DNA of 64,000 bases from Candidatus Eiseniibacteriota bacterium (GTDB lineage: Bacteria; Eisenbacteria; RBG-16-71-46), in contig JANYBS010000114.1 of assembly GCA_025360715.1 (NCBI GenBank), positions 1 to 64,000 on the forward strand, read 5' to 3'. Below the pieces are notes generated by a model, which was given only the letters and a program-made list of their open reading frames with translations, made no database searches and was not told where the DNA came from. Positions 50,402 through 59,574 of this stretch are shown in pieces; the first letter of the stretch is position 1, and each line of letters opens with the position of its first letter. Position numbers and translations under genes: made by a program.

Positions 50402-51820
50402 ATGAACGCGTGGTTCGGCGCAGAGGAAGCGGATAAGGCGCGTCAGCGCGCCGAGGCAAGGCTGTGCCAGCATGCGTTCTCGCCCGGAGTGCTGTCGGCG
50501 TTCGCGCGCATCCGTGAAGCGCGTGGCCAGGCCTGGATCGTGGGCGGTAGCGTTCGCGACGTGTTGCTGGGCCGCGCGGCCGCCGGCGATGTGGATGCCG
50601 CGACGACGCTGCTGCCCGAACGCGTGCGTTCGGCCTTCCCGAGCAGTGAGCCGATCGGCGGACGTTTCGGCACCGTGCTCGTGATGTGGGAGGACGCGCG
50701 CATCGAGTTCACGACGCTGCGCACCGAAGGCGCCTACAGCGACGCGCGGCATCCCGATGCGGTCACGTTCAGCCGCGACCCGCTCGAGGACATGGAGCGG
50801 CGCGACCTCACGGTGAACGCGCTGGCATTCGATCCGCTCGCGGGTGTGCTGCTCGACCCGCACGGCGGCGCGCTCGATGTGGAGCGCCGGCGCTTGCGCG
50901 CGGTGGGCGATGCGCGCGTGCGCTTTCGCGAGGACGCCCTGCGCGCACTGCGGGTGGCGCGCTTCGCGGTCACGCTCGAGATGCAGGTCGAGGCAGACAC
51001 GCGCGCGGCGCTCGTGGAGGTCGTCGCCACCGCGCCGCTGCTGGCCGTGGAGCGCGTGCGCGTGGAACTCGAGAAGATGCTCACGGGACCTAAGCCCAGT
51101 GACGGACTCGAGATCCTGCGCGAGGCGGGTCTGTTGGGCGTGTGGCTGCCCGAACTGCAGCACTGCCGCGGCGTCCCGCAGAACCGTCACCATACCTACG
51201 ACGTCTATTTTCATTCGCTCTACTCCTGCGATGCAGCGCCGGCCGACAAGCCCGTGGTGCGCTGGGCGGCGCTGCTGCATGACATCGGCAAGCCAGCCAC
51301 GCGCGTCGAGCGCGCCGGTGAGGGCACGTTCTACAATCACCAATCCGTGGGTGCGGACCTAGCGGCGCAGTTGCTGGACCGCCTGCGCTGCGCGCACACG
51401 TTCCGTGACGAGGTCGTGCATCTTGTGCGCGAGCACATGTTCGACTATCGCACGGATTGGAGTGACGCGGCGGTGCGCCGCTGGCTGCGCCGGGTGGGCC
51501 CCCACAGCGTGGCCGACCTATTCGACCTGCGCCTGGCGGACCGCATCGGCAACGGTACGCGCAGCGCGGCGGGCACTGACCTCGATGAACTGGCCACCCG
51601 AGTCGAGCGCGAATTGGCTGCGGGCTCGGCGCTGGGAATCGCGGACCTCGCGGTCGATGGCCGCATCGTGATGGAGGTGTTGTGCGTCCCGCCCGGGCGC
51701 GTGGTGGGTGAGAGTCTTGACGCATTGCTCGAAGTGGTGCTCGAGGACCCGGCGCGCAACACCGAGGCGTTCCTGCGGACCGTCCTTGAGGAGCGCCGCG
51801 CTCGCATGTCGCTAGCTTGA
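50402..51820 (+). CDS. cca: CCA-adding enzyme / poly(A) polymerase family with HD domain
   Basis: AWIVGGSVRDVLLGRAAAGDVDAAT; RRDLTVNALAFDP; RWAALLHDIGKPAT. Confidence 0.92.
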   Translation: MNAWFGAEEADKARQRAEARLCQHAFSPGVLSAFARIREARGQAWIVGGSVRDVLLGRAAAGDVDAATTLLPERVRSAFPSSEPIGGRFGTVLVMWEDARIEFTTLRTEGAYSDARHPDAVTFSRDPLEDMERRDLTVNALAFDPLAGVLLDPHGGALDVERRRLRAVGDARVRFREDALRALRVARFAVTLEMQVEADTRAALVEVVATAPLLAVERVRVELEKMLTGPKPSDGLEILREAGLLGVWLPELQHCRGVPQNRHHTYDVYFHSLYSCDAAPADKPVVRWAALLHDIGKPATRVERAGEGTFYNHQSVGADLAAQLLDRLRCAHTFRDEVVHLVREHMFDYRTDWSDAAVRRWLRRVGPHSVADLFDLRLADRIGNGTRSAAGTDLDELATRVERELAAGSALGIADLAVDGRIVMEVLCVPPGRVVGESLDALLEVVLEDPARNTEAFLRTVLEERRARMSLA

Positions 51821-51846
51821 CATGATTTCGAGCGGACTCTTATCCT
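51817..51846 (+). promoter_or_regulatory. Sigma70-type promoter upstream of polyprenyl synthase
   Basis: TTGACA(51817-51822)-N18-TATCCT(51841-51846); -35 contains the TGA stop of cca. Confidence 0.7.
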
Positions 51847-51892
51847 GCGTCGCGCCTTTTCCTGACCCCTCCAAAGGGACTTCCCACCACGC

Positions 51893-52885
51893 ATGAGTGT
51901 TGATACCCGGATCCTCGATCTTCAGCGACCTGTCAAGCGCCAGCTGGAACAGGTCCAGAAGCAGCTGGAGGGCCTTTTCCGCACGCCCGTTCCCATCCTG
52001 AACGAGGTGGGCGGTCATGTGCTTGCGACGCGTGGCAAGAAATTCCGGCCGACGTTGCTCCTGCTCACCGCCAAGCTGCGCGGCCACCTCGGTGAGGACG
52101 CGATCATCTGCGCCACCGTGGTCGAACTCGTGCACGCTGCGGCGCTCATCCACGACGACTCCGTCGATCGCAGCCATCTGCGGCGCGGCATGCCCACGGT
52201 GAACGGCCTGTGGACCGACGAGATGGCCATCATCATGGGGGACTACCTGTACGCGCAGTCCATGTCGCTACTGGTCAAGCATGAGCAGAACGCAGCCATG
52301 GGCATTCTTGCGAACGTCGTCACGGACATGTCTTGCGGGGAGGCGCTGGAGTTCCAACATGCGTTCAACCTCGATGTCTCCGAGACGGAGTACGAAGAGC
52401 TGATCCGCGCCAAGACCGGCTCGCTCATCGGCGCATCGACGGAGATCGGCGCGGGCCTCAACGGCGGCGCCAAGGACCACAAACGCCGCGCGGCCTATCG
52501 TACGTTCGGCGACAAGATCGGCATCGCGTTCCAGATCGTCGATGATCTCTTCGACTACCTGAGCGATTCCGAAGTGACTGGCAAACCGGTCGGCTATGAC
52601 CTTGCCGACGGCAAGGTGACGCTGCCACTCATCGCGGCACTGCGTCAGGCGACCGAGGCCGACGGCAAGAAGCTGCGCGTGCTCGCGTCGCGCAAGAAGT
52701 GGACGAAGGGCCAGTGGGCCCAGCTCTGCGCGCTCATCGAGCGCGCGGGCGGATTCGAGTACTCGCGCCAGCGCGCGCGAGTGCTCGCCGATGAGGCGCG
52801 CGCGATACTCGCGGGCGAGCCTCGCACCGCGGCGCGCAAGGCGCTCGACGCGGCGATCGATTACGCCGTCAGCCGCGACCACTAA
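51893..52885 (+). CDS. ispB: Trans-isoprenyl diphosphate (polyprenyl) synthase
   Basis: AAALIHDDSVDRSHLRRGMPTVN; GIAFQIVDDLFDYLSD. Confidence 0.93.
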   Translation: MSVDTRILDLQRPVKRQLEQVQKQLEGLFRTPVPILNEVGGHVLATRGKKFRPTLLLLTAKLRGHLGEDAIICATVVELVHAAALIHDDSVDRSHLRRGMPTVNGLWTDEMAIIMGDYLYAQSMSLLVKHEQNAAMGILANVVTDMSCGEALEFQHAFNLDVSETEYEELIRAKTGSLIGASTEIGAGLNGGAKDHKRRAAYRTFGDKIGIAFQIVDDLFDYLSDSEVTGKPVGYDLADGKVTLPLIAALRQATEADGKKLRVLASRKKWTKGQWAQLCALIERAGGFEYSRQRARVLADEARAILAGEPRTAARKALDAAIDYAVSRDH

Positions 52886-52906
52886 GCCGGTTGCAGGGAT
52901 GAAGTC

Positions 52907-53284
52907 ATGACCACCAGGCCCCGCCCCGCCCATACTGTGTCTTCACTCACGCTCGTGAAGGCTGCCGCCAAGGCCGCCCAGGCGAAGAAGGCCGAGGACA
53001 TCATCGCGCTCGACCTGAGCGGCCTGCAGGCCGTCTCGGACTACTTCCTCGTGTGCTCCGCAGGCAGCGAGCCGCAGGTGAAGGCGATCGCGGAGAACGT
53101 CGAAGAAGCACTGCGCGAACTCGGCGCGAAGCCGTGGCATGTCGAGGGGCGTGAGGGCCGGCGCTGGGTGCTGCTCGATTTTGTCGACGTCGTCGTGCAC
53201 GTGTTCCACGAGAAGACGCGCGAGTACTACCTGCTCGAGCGCTTGTGGGGCGACGCGCGGAGCGTGGACCTTGATCTGGACTGA
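52907..53284 (+). CDS. rsfS: Ribosome silencing factor
   Basis: DIIALDLSGLQAVSDYFLVCSAGSEPQVKAIAENVEEAL; VLLDFVDVVVHVFHEKTREYYLLERLWGDA. Confidence 0.95.
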   Translation: MTTRPRPAHTVSSLTLVKAAAKAAQAKKAEDIIALDLSGLQAVSDYFLVCSAGSEPQVKAIAENVEEALRELGAKPWHVEGREGRRWVLLDFVDVVVHVFHEKTREYYLLERLWGDARSVDLDLD

Positions 53285-53297
53285 GCTCCGCAGCGGC

Positions 53298-55007
53298 ATG
53301 GCCACTGCCCTTGAGGCGGCCGGCCTGCTCACGAGCGAACGCCTGGCGCGGCTCGAGCTCGCGATCCCGCGCGAACCCTCGCACGGCGATTGGACCACGA
53401 ACCTCGCCATGGCGATCGCCAAGGACGCGAAGCGTCCGCCACGGCTGTTGGCCGAGGAGCTGGCGAAGGCGTATCCGCTCGGTGGCTCGATCGGCGCGGT
53501 CGAGGTGGCCGGCCCCGGCTTCCTGAACTTCCGGTACACCGATGCGTTCGTGGCGTCCTTGCCCGCGCGTATCCTGGGCGAGGGCGAGTCCTTTGGGCGC
53601 TCCGAGCACGGCGCGGGCGAGGCGATCCTTGTGGAGTACGTGAGCGCGAATCCCACGGGTCCCATGAATGTGGTCAGCGCGCGCGCGGCCGCCGTTGGCT
53701 CGACCTTGGTACGCCTCCTCGACGCCGCGGGCTATGCGGCGGCGGGCGAGTTCTACGTGAATGACGCGGGCAATCAGGTGGACCTGCTCGGTGCGTCGGT
53801 CGCGGCCCGCTTCGCGCAGCGGCTCGGCCTCGAGCGAGAGGTGCCCGAAGGGGGTTATCAGGGACAGTACCTACACGCGCTGGCGGCGCAGCTCCCCGAG
53901 GCCGATGGCCGCGCGGCACTCGATGCGCCAGAGGGCGCGAAGTGGTTCCGGGACCAGGTGCTCAGTCGCATGGTCGCGCGGCAGAAGCAGGACCTGGCCG
54001 ACTACGGCGTCACGTTCGAGCGCTGGTTCCTGGAGTCCACGCTGCACCAAGGTGGCGCGGTCGACGAGACGTTGCAGACGCTCACGGGCCGCGGCATGAC
54101 GTACCGTTCGCGGGGGCCGCTGGGCGTGAGCGAAGCCGCGCAGGGCCGCGTGAACGCCGAAGAGGGCGCGGCGGCAGGCGCTGCCGAAGCCACGTGGCTC
54201 AAGACCTTCGAGTACGGCGACGACATGGACCGCGTGGTCGTGCGCGCCGACGGGCGGCCCACGTACCTGCTGCCGGATATCGCCTACCACCGCGATAAAC
54301 GCGCGCGGGGATTCCGCCGTGCGATCAACCTGTGGGGGCCGGACCATCACGCGTACGTGGCCACGCTGTCGGCGGCGCTGCAGGCCTGCGGCCTCGAGCG
54401 CGACTTCCTTCAAGTCTTGATCGTGCAACAGGTGAACCTGCTGCGCGACGGCGTCGAGGTCAAGATGAGCAAGCGCGCCGGCGAGTTCGTGACCTTGCGC
54501 GACCTCATCGATGAAGTCGGCCCGGATTGCGCGAAGTTCTTCTTCCTCATGCGCGCCACGAATTCGCATCTGGATTTCGATATGACGCTGGCGCGCGCAC
54601 AGAAGGACGAGAACCCGGCTTACTACGTGCAGTACGCGCACGCGCGTGTGGCGTCCGTGTTGCGCAAGGGTGCCGAGGCCGGCCTGGCCCCCGAGGCGGG
54701 CGAAGCTCACGCGGTCACGCATCTCGCAGAAGCCCACTTGGTGCGCAAGCTGTCCACATTCCCCGAAATCGTGCGGGGCGCGGCGATCAACCGCGAGCCG
54801 CACCGCATCCCTGGTTACCTGATCGAGACGGCCGCGGAGTTCCACCGCTTCTACCACGCGTGCCAGATCGTCGGTGAAGACCCCGTCCTATCGCGCCACC
54901 GCTTGCGGTTGTGCGCGGCGACGCAGCGTGTGCTGCGCAACGGCCTCTCGCTCATGGGTGTCTCGGCGCCCGATCGTCTGGAGCGTGAGGCGGAGATCCC
55001 GGCATGA
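53298..55007 (+). CDS. argS: Arginyl-tRNA synthetase
   Basis: IPREPSHGDWTTNLAMAIAK; VEYVSANPTGPMNVVSAR; VKMSKRAGEFVTLRDLIDEVG; start approximate. Confidence 0.95.
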   Translation: MATALEAAGLLTSERLARLELAIPREPSHGDWTTNLAMAIAKDAKRPPRLLAEELAKAYPLGGSIGAVEVAGPGFLNFRYTDAFVASLPARILGEGESFGRSEHGAGEAILVEYVSANPTGPMNVVSARAAAVGSTLVRLLDAAGYAAAGEFYVNDAGNQVDLLGASVAARFAQRLGLEREVPEGGYQGQYLHALAAQLPEADGRAALDAPEGAKWFRDQVLSRMVARQKQDLADYGVTFERWFLESTLHQGGAVDETLQTLTGRGMTYRSRGPLGVSEAAQGRVNAEEGAAAGAAEATWLKTFEYGDDMDRVVVRADGRPTYLLPDIAYHRDKRARGFRRAINLWGPDHHAYVATLSAALQACGLERDFLQVLIVQQVNLLRDGVEVKMSKRAGEFVTLRDLIDEVGPDCAKFFFLMRATNSHLDFDMTLARAQKDENPAYYVQYAHARVASVLRKGAEAGLAPEAGEAHAVTHLAEAHLVRKLSTFPEIVRGAAINREPHRIPGYLIETAAEFHRFYHACQIVGEDPVLSRHRLRLCAATQRVLRNGLSLMGVSAPDRLEREAEIPA

Positions 55008-55933
55008 CCCAGCCTCAGCGCATCCTCGTCGTCGGTTCCGTCGCGCTGGATTCCATCCGCACGCCTTATGGCGAGGCGGAAGAGGCGCTCGGCGGTTCGG
55101 CTTCGTACTTCAGCTTCTCCGCGAGCCACTTCGCGCCGGTATCGGTGTGCGCGGTGGTGGGGGAAGACTTCCCGGCGGAGCATCGCGCGAAGTTCGAGGG
55201 CCGCGGTGTCGACCTTTCGGGGCTGGAGACCGCGGCCGGTCGGACGTTCCGCTGGCGCGGTGAGTACATGGCGGAGTTGGGGCACGCGCACACGCTCGAG
55301 ACGCAGTTGAACGTGTTCGCGGATTTCCATCCGAACGTGCGCGATGACCATCGCAAGGCGCCCTATGTGTTCCTCGCGAACATCGATCCGGACCTGCAGC
55401 TCGAGGTGCTCAGCCAGGTCAAGAAGCCTACCCTCACGCTGTCGGACACCATGAACTATTGGATCGCGCGCAAGCCCGACCGAGTGTTCGAGGTGCTGCG
55501 CCGCGTCGACGTGGCGCTGCTCAACGAAGAAGAGGCGCGCGCGCTGGCAGGCGAGACGCATCTGGCCAAGGCAGCCGAGAAGCTGCTCGAGCAGGGCGCG
55601 AACGCGGTCATCATCAAGAAGGGTGAGCATGGCGCGCTGTACCATTCGCGAGAAGAGCGTTTCATCACGCCGGCCTATCCGGTGACCGCGCTCACCGATC
55701 CGACCGGCGCCGGCGACTCGTTCGCGGGCGGGTTCATCGGCATGCTCGCGCGCTTCGGCCGTACCGACGGCGAGGCCCTACGTCAGGCGATGGCCTGCGG
55801 TACGGCCATGGCATCGCTGGCGATCGAGTCCTTCAGTCCTGCCCGTCTGATCGAGACCTCTCCGGAAGAGATCGATGACCGCGTCCGGGCGCTTCATGGC
55901 ATGGTTCACTACGACTTGTTCCCGATGTTCTGA
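55004..55933 (+). CDS. PfkB-family sugar/nucleoside kinase
   Basis: LVVGSVALDSIRTPYGEAEEALGGSASYFSFSAS; DPTGAGDSFAGGFIG. Confidence 0.9.
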   Translation: MTQPQRILVVGSVALDSIRTPYGEAEEALGGSASYFSFSASHFAPVSVCAVVGEDFPAEHRAKFEGRGVDLSGLETAAGRTFRWRGEYMAELGHAHTLETQLNVFADFHPNVRDDHRKAPYVFLANIDPDLQLEVLSQVKKPTLTLSDTMNYWIARKPDRVFEVLRRVDVALLNEEEARALAGETHLAKAAEKLLEQGANAVIIKKGEHGALYHSREERFITPAYPVTALTDPTGAGDSFAGGFIGMLARFGRTDGEALRQAMACGTAMASLAIESFSPARLIETSPEEIDDRVRALHGMVHYDLFPMF

Positions 55934-56025
55934 AGGCCCTTCGAAAGTCGCATGGTTCCAAAGGTGAGGCCTGTGTTAACCTCGCGATCCGTTCGACTCT
56001 TCCGAGGGGGAAGGGAGCACCGGCC

Positions 56026-56817
56026 ATGACAGCCACGATGACGCTTGCCACGAAGGCCGAGTCTGAGATCCGCAACCTCCGCGACATCGAGGGTGTGAGC
56101 GTTCGCGTGGATGGTGACGTGATCCGCGAGATCCACGTCGTCACCCGCAGCGACCGCAACCCAAAGCAGATCGTCCGCGACATCCAGACGATCCTGCGCG
56201 CCAAGGTGGGGGTCGCCATCGATCACCGTGTGGTTTCGGTCGCCCAGGCTCGCCATGACGATGCGCCGCCGCTCGCGCCGCCGTCTGCGCACGCCGCCGC
56301 CGACGCTACTGCCGCGCCTGCTCCCTCCGCGCGCGCCGCCGCGCCGGGACGCGAGAGCGCCGCGCATCTCGAGGAGGACGATCCGCTCGCCCGTGCTGAG
56401 CGCATCCGCTTCGAGGGAGTGAACCTGTTCGTCTCCGGGCCTCGCACGCAGGCTCAGGTGGAGCTTCGCTGGAAGGGCTTGCCGCGCATGGGCAGCGCTT
56501 CTGGTTTTGCTACTCGCGATGAGTCGCACCGGTTGATCGCCCAGGCCACGGCGTCGGCCGTCCAGGAGTTCCTCTCGGACCCGGTCGCGATCAATATCCA
56601 AGCCGCGGAGATCGTCCAGGTCGGTGGCCGCCGCCTGGCGGTCGTCTGCCTGACCCTGCTTGCGCACCGCAACGAGAAGGCGCTCACGGGCAGTTGCATC
56701 GTGGAACAGGATACGCCCCAAGCCGTGGTACTCGCTGCACTCGCCGCCTTGAATCGCGTGGTGGGCGGGATGCGCGTGAAGGAGCCCACGGAGTATGTTC
56801 TGCGGGCCGGACGCTGA
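56026..56817 (+). CDS. Uncharacterised protein, two-part architecture with Ala/Pro linker
   Basis: N-term IRNLRDIEGVSVRVDGDVIREIHVVTRSDRNPKQIVRDIQTILRAKVGVAIDHRVVSVAQ; C-term RLAVVCLTLLAHRNEKALTGSCIVEQDTPQAVVLAALAALNRV. Confidence 0.85.
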   Translation: MTATMTLATKAESEIRNLRDIEGVSVRVDGDVIREIHVVTRSDRNPKQIVRDIQTILRAKVGVAIDHRVVSVAQARHDDAPPLAPPSAHAAADATAAPAPSARAAAPGRESAAHLEEDDPLARAERIRFEGVNLFVSGPRTQAQVELRWKGLPRMGSASGFATRDESHRLIAQATASAVQEFLSDPVAINIQAAEIVQVGGRRLAVVCLTLLAHRNEKALTGSCIVEQDTPQAVVLAALAALNRVVGGMRVKEPTEYVLRAGR

Positions 56818-56876
56818 CGGCCACCTTCCACAAGCGAAAGCACCGCCGAGCCCAGCGGGCGAGGCCGCTGAAGTTT

Positions 56877-56910
56877 CGTATCTCCGACACCACCTCAAGA
56901 GGAGGATACG
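56877..56910 (+). promoter_or_regulatory. Hairpin with anti-SD-like loop upstream of micro-ORF
   Basis: CGTATCTCC(56877-56885)/GGAGGATACG(56901-56910) stem with one bulge; loop contains CCACCTC (56890-56896). Confidence 0.55.
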
Positions 56911-57003
56911 CCTAGCGAAGCGAAGTAGATCTGCGAAGCGGACCCGTCCACAGGCGCATCCCGCGCCCAGTGGAACTCCAGTATCTGAAGGAGGTGGGTC
57001 TGA

Positions 57004-57054
57004 ATGGATCTGCTCATCGAGATCATCGAGCTGTTCGGCAAGGCGGGCTGGTAA
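57004..57054 (+). CDS. Micro-ORF, 16 aa: MDLLIEIIELFGKAGW
   Basis: ATG...TAA preceded by AAGGAGGTG (56988-56996), full match to canonical anti-SD with 9-nt spacing from GGAGG; too short for the supplied ORF track. Confidence 0.6.
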   Translation: MDLLIEIIELFGKAGW

Positions 57055-57142
57055 GCCTTTGACCTGACGTTCACGTATCTCACTTCTGCGGTGGTGTCGG
57101 TCTCATCTTTCCGTCACCCCGGAGCCCCTGGCGCGAGAACCT

Positions 57143-58465
57143 GTGAGTCACCCGCACCACCATCGGCATCCGGTGCAGTTCCGGTCGTACTATCTGGCGG
57201 TCCTTGTGATCGCTGCGACGCTGATCGCACGCGCGTTGCCGCACGAGGTCATGCCGCACCCGTGGTTCGCCGCGGGCGCATTCCTGCTCTTGGTCATGAG
57301 CGAGCTGGCGCCAGTGGCGATGCCTGGTGGCGGTTACGTGTCGGCGAGCACGGTCTTCGACCTGCCATGTGTGCTCATCATCGGTCCGCTCTGGACGGCG
57401 CTGATCGACATCGCCGCCAACGTTCTCGTGCACGGCATGGTTCTGCGCAAGCCGCCGGTGCGTGTTCTGCACAACTCGGCCATCTTCACGATCGGGTACT
57501 TCGGCGCAGCATGGGCGTTCGAGACCGCCGGCGGCCGCATCGGTACGCTGATCTTCCCGCAGGACGGTCTGGCGCTGCTGGCGAGCGGCTTGGTGTATTT
57601 CGCCGTGAACTCGATCTGCGTCTCCACCGTTATCGGCCTCACGGCCGGGCCGAGCCCGTGGCGTATCTGGCAGCGCAACTTCCAGCAGGGCCTCATGCAT
57701 CACCTGTCGTTCATCGCCCTGGGCGCGCTGGTCGCGGTCGTGTACGTGACCGCTGGGCCGTGGGGGATCGCCTTGTTCGGGCTGCCCTTGCTCGTGGCGC
57801 GCTATTCGTTCAAGAGCCACCTCGAGCTCAAGAGCGACCTCAAGGACTTCGTGCGCGCGCTCACCGAGGTGCTCGAAGAGGTCGATCCCTACACGCGTCA
57901 TCACTCGGTGCGCGTCTCGGAATATTCCGTTCGCATCGCGCGGGGCATGGGACGGCCCGAGCGCGAGGTCGACGATATCGAGTATGCCGCGCTCGTGCAC
58001 GATCTTGGCAAGATCGGCCCGCAACACCAGCACATCCTGCAGAAGCCCGGGAGTCTCTCGCACGAGGAACAGCGCACGCTGCGCGCGCATCCGGCGGCCG
58101 GGGCCGAGATCGTGGCCAAGGTCCGCGCGTTGCGCCGCGCCGCCGAGATCGTGCGCTCGCACCACGAACGCCCCGACGGCCAGGGCTATCCGTTCGGCCT
58201 GCGCTCGGCAGACGTGCCGATCGGCGCGCGCATCCTGAACGTGGCCGACGCCTTCGACGCCATGACCAGCGACCGGCCTTACCGTCGCGCGCTTCCGCTC
58301 GATGCAGCCTTGCGCGAACTCGAGCGCGGCGCCGGCACGCAGTTCGATCGCGACGTCGTGCAGTGCATGCTGCGCATGCAGCGCTCCGGCGCGTTCCCGC
58401 TGATCCCGAGCCCGAGCAGTGAGGATCTGCAGCTGCTGCGGCTCAAGACCCGGGTGGGAGGCTGA
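57143..58465 (+). CDS. Membrane-anchored HD-GYP domain protein (putative c-di-GMP phosphodiesterase)
   Basis: multi-TM N-terminus; RHHSVRVSEYS...LVHDLGKIG...SHHERPDGQGYPFGL...ADAFDAMTSDRPYR. Confidence 0.92.
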   Translation: MSHPHHHRHPVQFRSYYLAVLVIAATLIARALPHEVMPHPWFAAGAFLLLVMSELAPVAMPGGGYVSASTVFDLPCVLIIGPLWTALIDIAANVLVHGMVLRKPPVRVLHNSAIFTIGYFGAAWAFETAGGRIGTLIFPQDGLALLASGLVYFAVNSICVSTVIGLTAGPSPWRIWQRNFQQGLMHHLSFIALGALVAVVYVTAGPWGIALFGLPLLVARYSFKSHLELKSDLKDFVRALTEVLEEVDPYTRHHSVRVSEYSVRIARGMGRPEREVDDIEYAALVHDLGKIGPQHQHILQKPGSLSHEEQRTLRAHPAAGAEIVAKVRALRRAAEIVRSHHERPDGQGYPFGLRSADVPIGARILNVADAFDAMTSDRPYRRALPLDAALRELERGAGTQFDRDVVQCMLRMQRSGAFPLIPSPSSEDLQLLRLKTRVGG

Positions 58466-59493
58466 TGCGCTACCGCGACGCCGGTGTGGACATTTCCCGC
58501 TCTGACGCGATCAAGGACCAGGTCATCGCCGAGATCCGCTCCACTTGGGGGCCCGAAGTGCGGCCGCTCGTCGGCGGATTCGCCGGCGTCATGCGCTACC
58601 CCGCAGTGGCCGGCAAGCCGCCGATGCTGGCCGCGACCATGGATGGTGTGGGCACCAAGCTTCATCTCGCCATGCAGGCGGGGCGCCTGGACGACGCCGC
58701 GGCCGACCTCGTGTACCACGGCGCCAATGATCTGCTCGTGCACGGCGCGCGGCCCCTCGCGTTCCTCGACTACGTGGCGCAGGCCAAGCTGGCGCCCGAG
58801 GCCGTACTCGATGTGGTGCGCGGGCTTGCGCGCGCCTGCCGAGAAGTCGGCGCTGCGCTCCTGGGCGGGGAGACCGCCGAGATGCCCGATACGTATCTCC
58901 CGGGCGTGATCGATGTGGCCGGCTGCATGCTGGGCACGGTCGATGACGATGCGCTGCTCGATGGTTCGCGTGTGCGCGTGGGCGACCACGTGCTGGGGCT
59001 TGCTGGCAGCGGCCTGCACACGAACGGCTACAGCCTGGCGCGCCGCGTCCTCAAGGCATCGGGCCTGACGCTCAGCGATGCGCTGCCCGGCGGCGCAGGC
59101 GAGCGTGTGGGCGATGCGCTACTCGCTCCGCATCGTTGGTACGGGCGCAGCGTGCTGCCGCTCGTCGCCGCGGGGCGCATCCGTGCCATGGCGCATGTGA
59201 CCGGAGGCGGTATCGCAGGCAATCTCGTGCGCGTGTTGCCCGAGGGTTGCCTCGCGCAGGTGAACGCGTTTGCATGGCCGCGGCCGACGGTGTTCCAATG
59301 GCTCATGCAAGTGGGCGAGGTGCCGGAAGAAGACGCGCGCACCGCGCTCAATCTGGGCGTGGGGATGGTGGTCGTGGCCGATAGCGGCGATGCCGGCGCG
59401 GTCACCGCTGCGCTGCAGGCTGCCGGAGAGACCGTCTGGCCGCTGGGCGTGATCGCGTCGGGCGAGCGCGGTGTGGAGTGGCTGGAGTCGTGA
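58465..59493 (+). CDS. purM: Phosphoribosylformylglycinamidine cyclo-ligase
   Basis: YRDAGVDISRSDAIKDQV; ATMDGVGTKLHLA; GLAGSGLHTNGYSLAR; HVTGGGIAGNLVRVLP. Confidence 0.95.
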   Translation: MRYRDAGVDISRSDAIKDQVIAEIRSTWGPEVRPLVGGFAGVMRYPAVAGKPPMLAATMDGVGTKLHLAMQAGRLDDAAADLVYHGANDLLVHGARPLAFLDYVAQAKLAPEAVLDVVRGLARACREVGAALLGGETAEMPDTYLPGVIDVAGCMLGTVDDDALLDGSRVRVGDHVLGLAGSGLHTNGYSLARRVLKASGLTLSDALPGGAGERVGDALLAPHRWYGRSVLPLVAAGRIRAMAHVTGGGIAGNLVRVLPEGCLAQVNAFAWPRPTVFQWLMQVGEVPEEDARTALNLGVGMVVVADSGDAGAVTAALQAAGETVWPLGVIASGERGVEWLES

Positions 59494-59574
59494 GCGGTTC
59501 CTGAGGTCTCGCAGTGGCGGCTTTCAGGAGAAGTCGCCAGGTCCCCGTGGGTGGTGTGGTGGTGGAGGTGGTGG

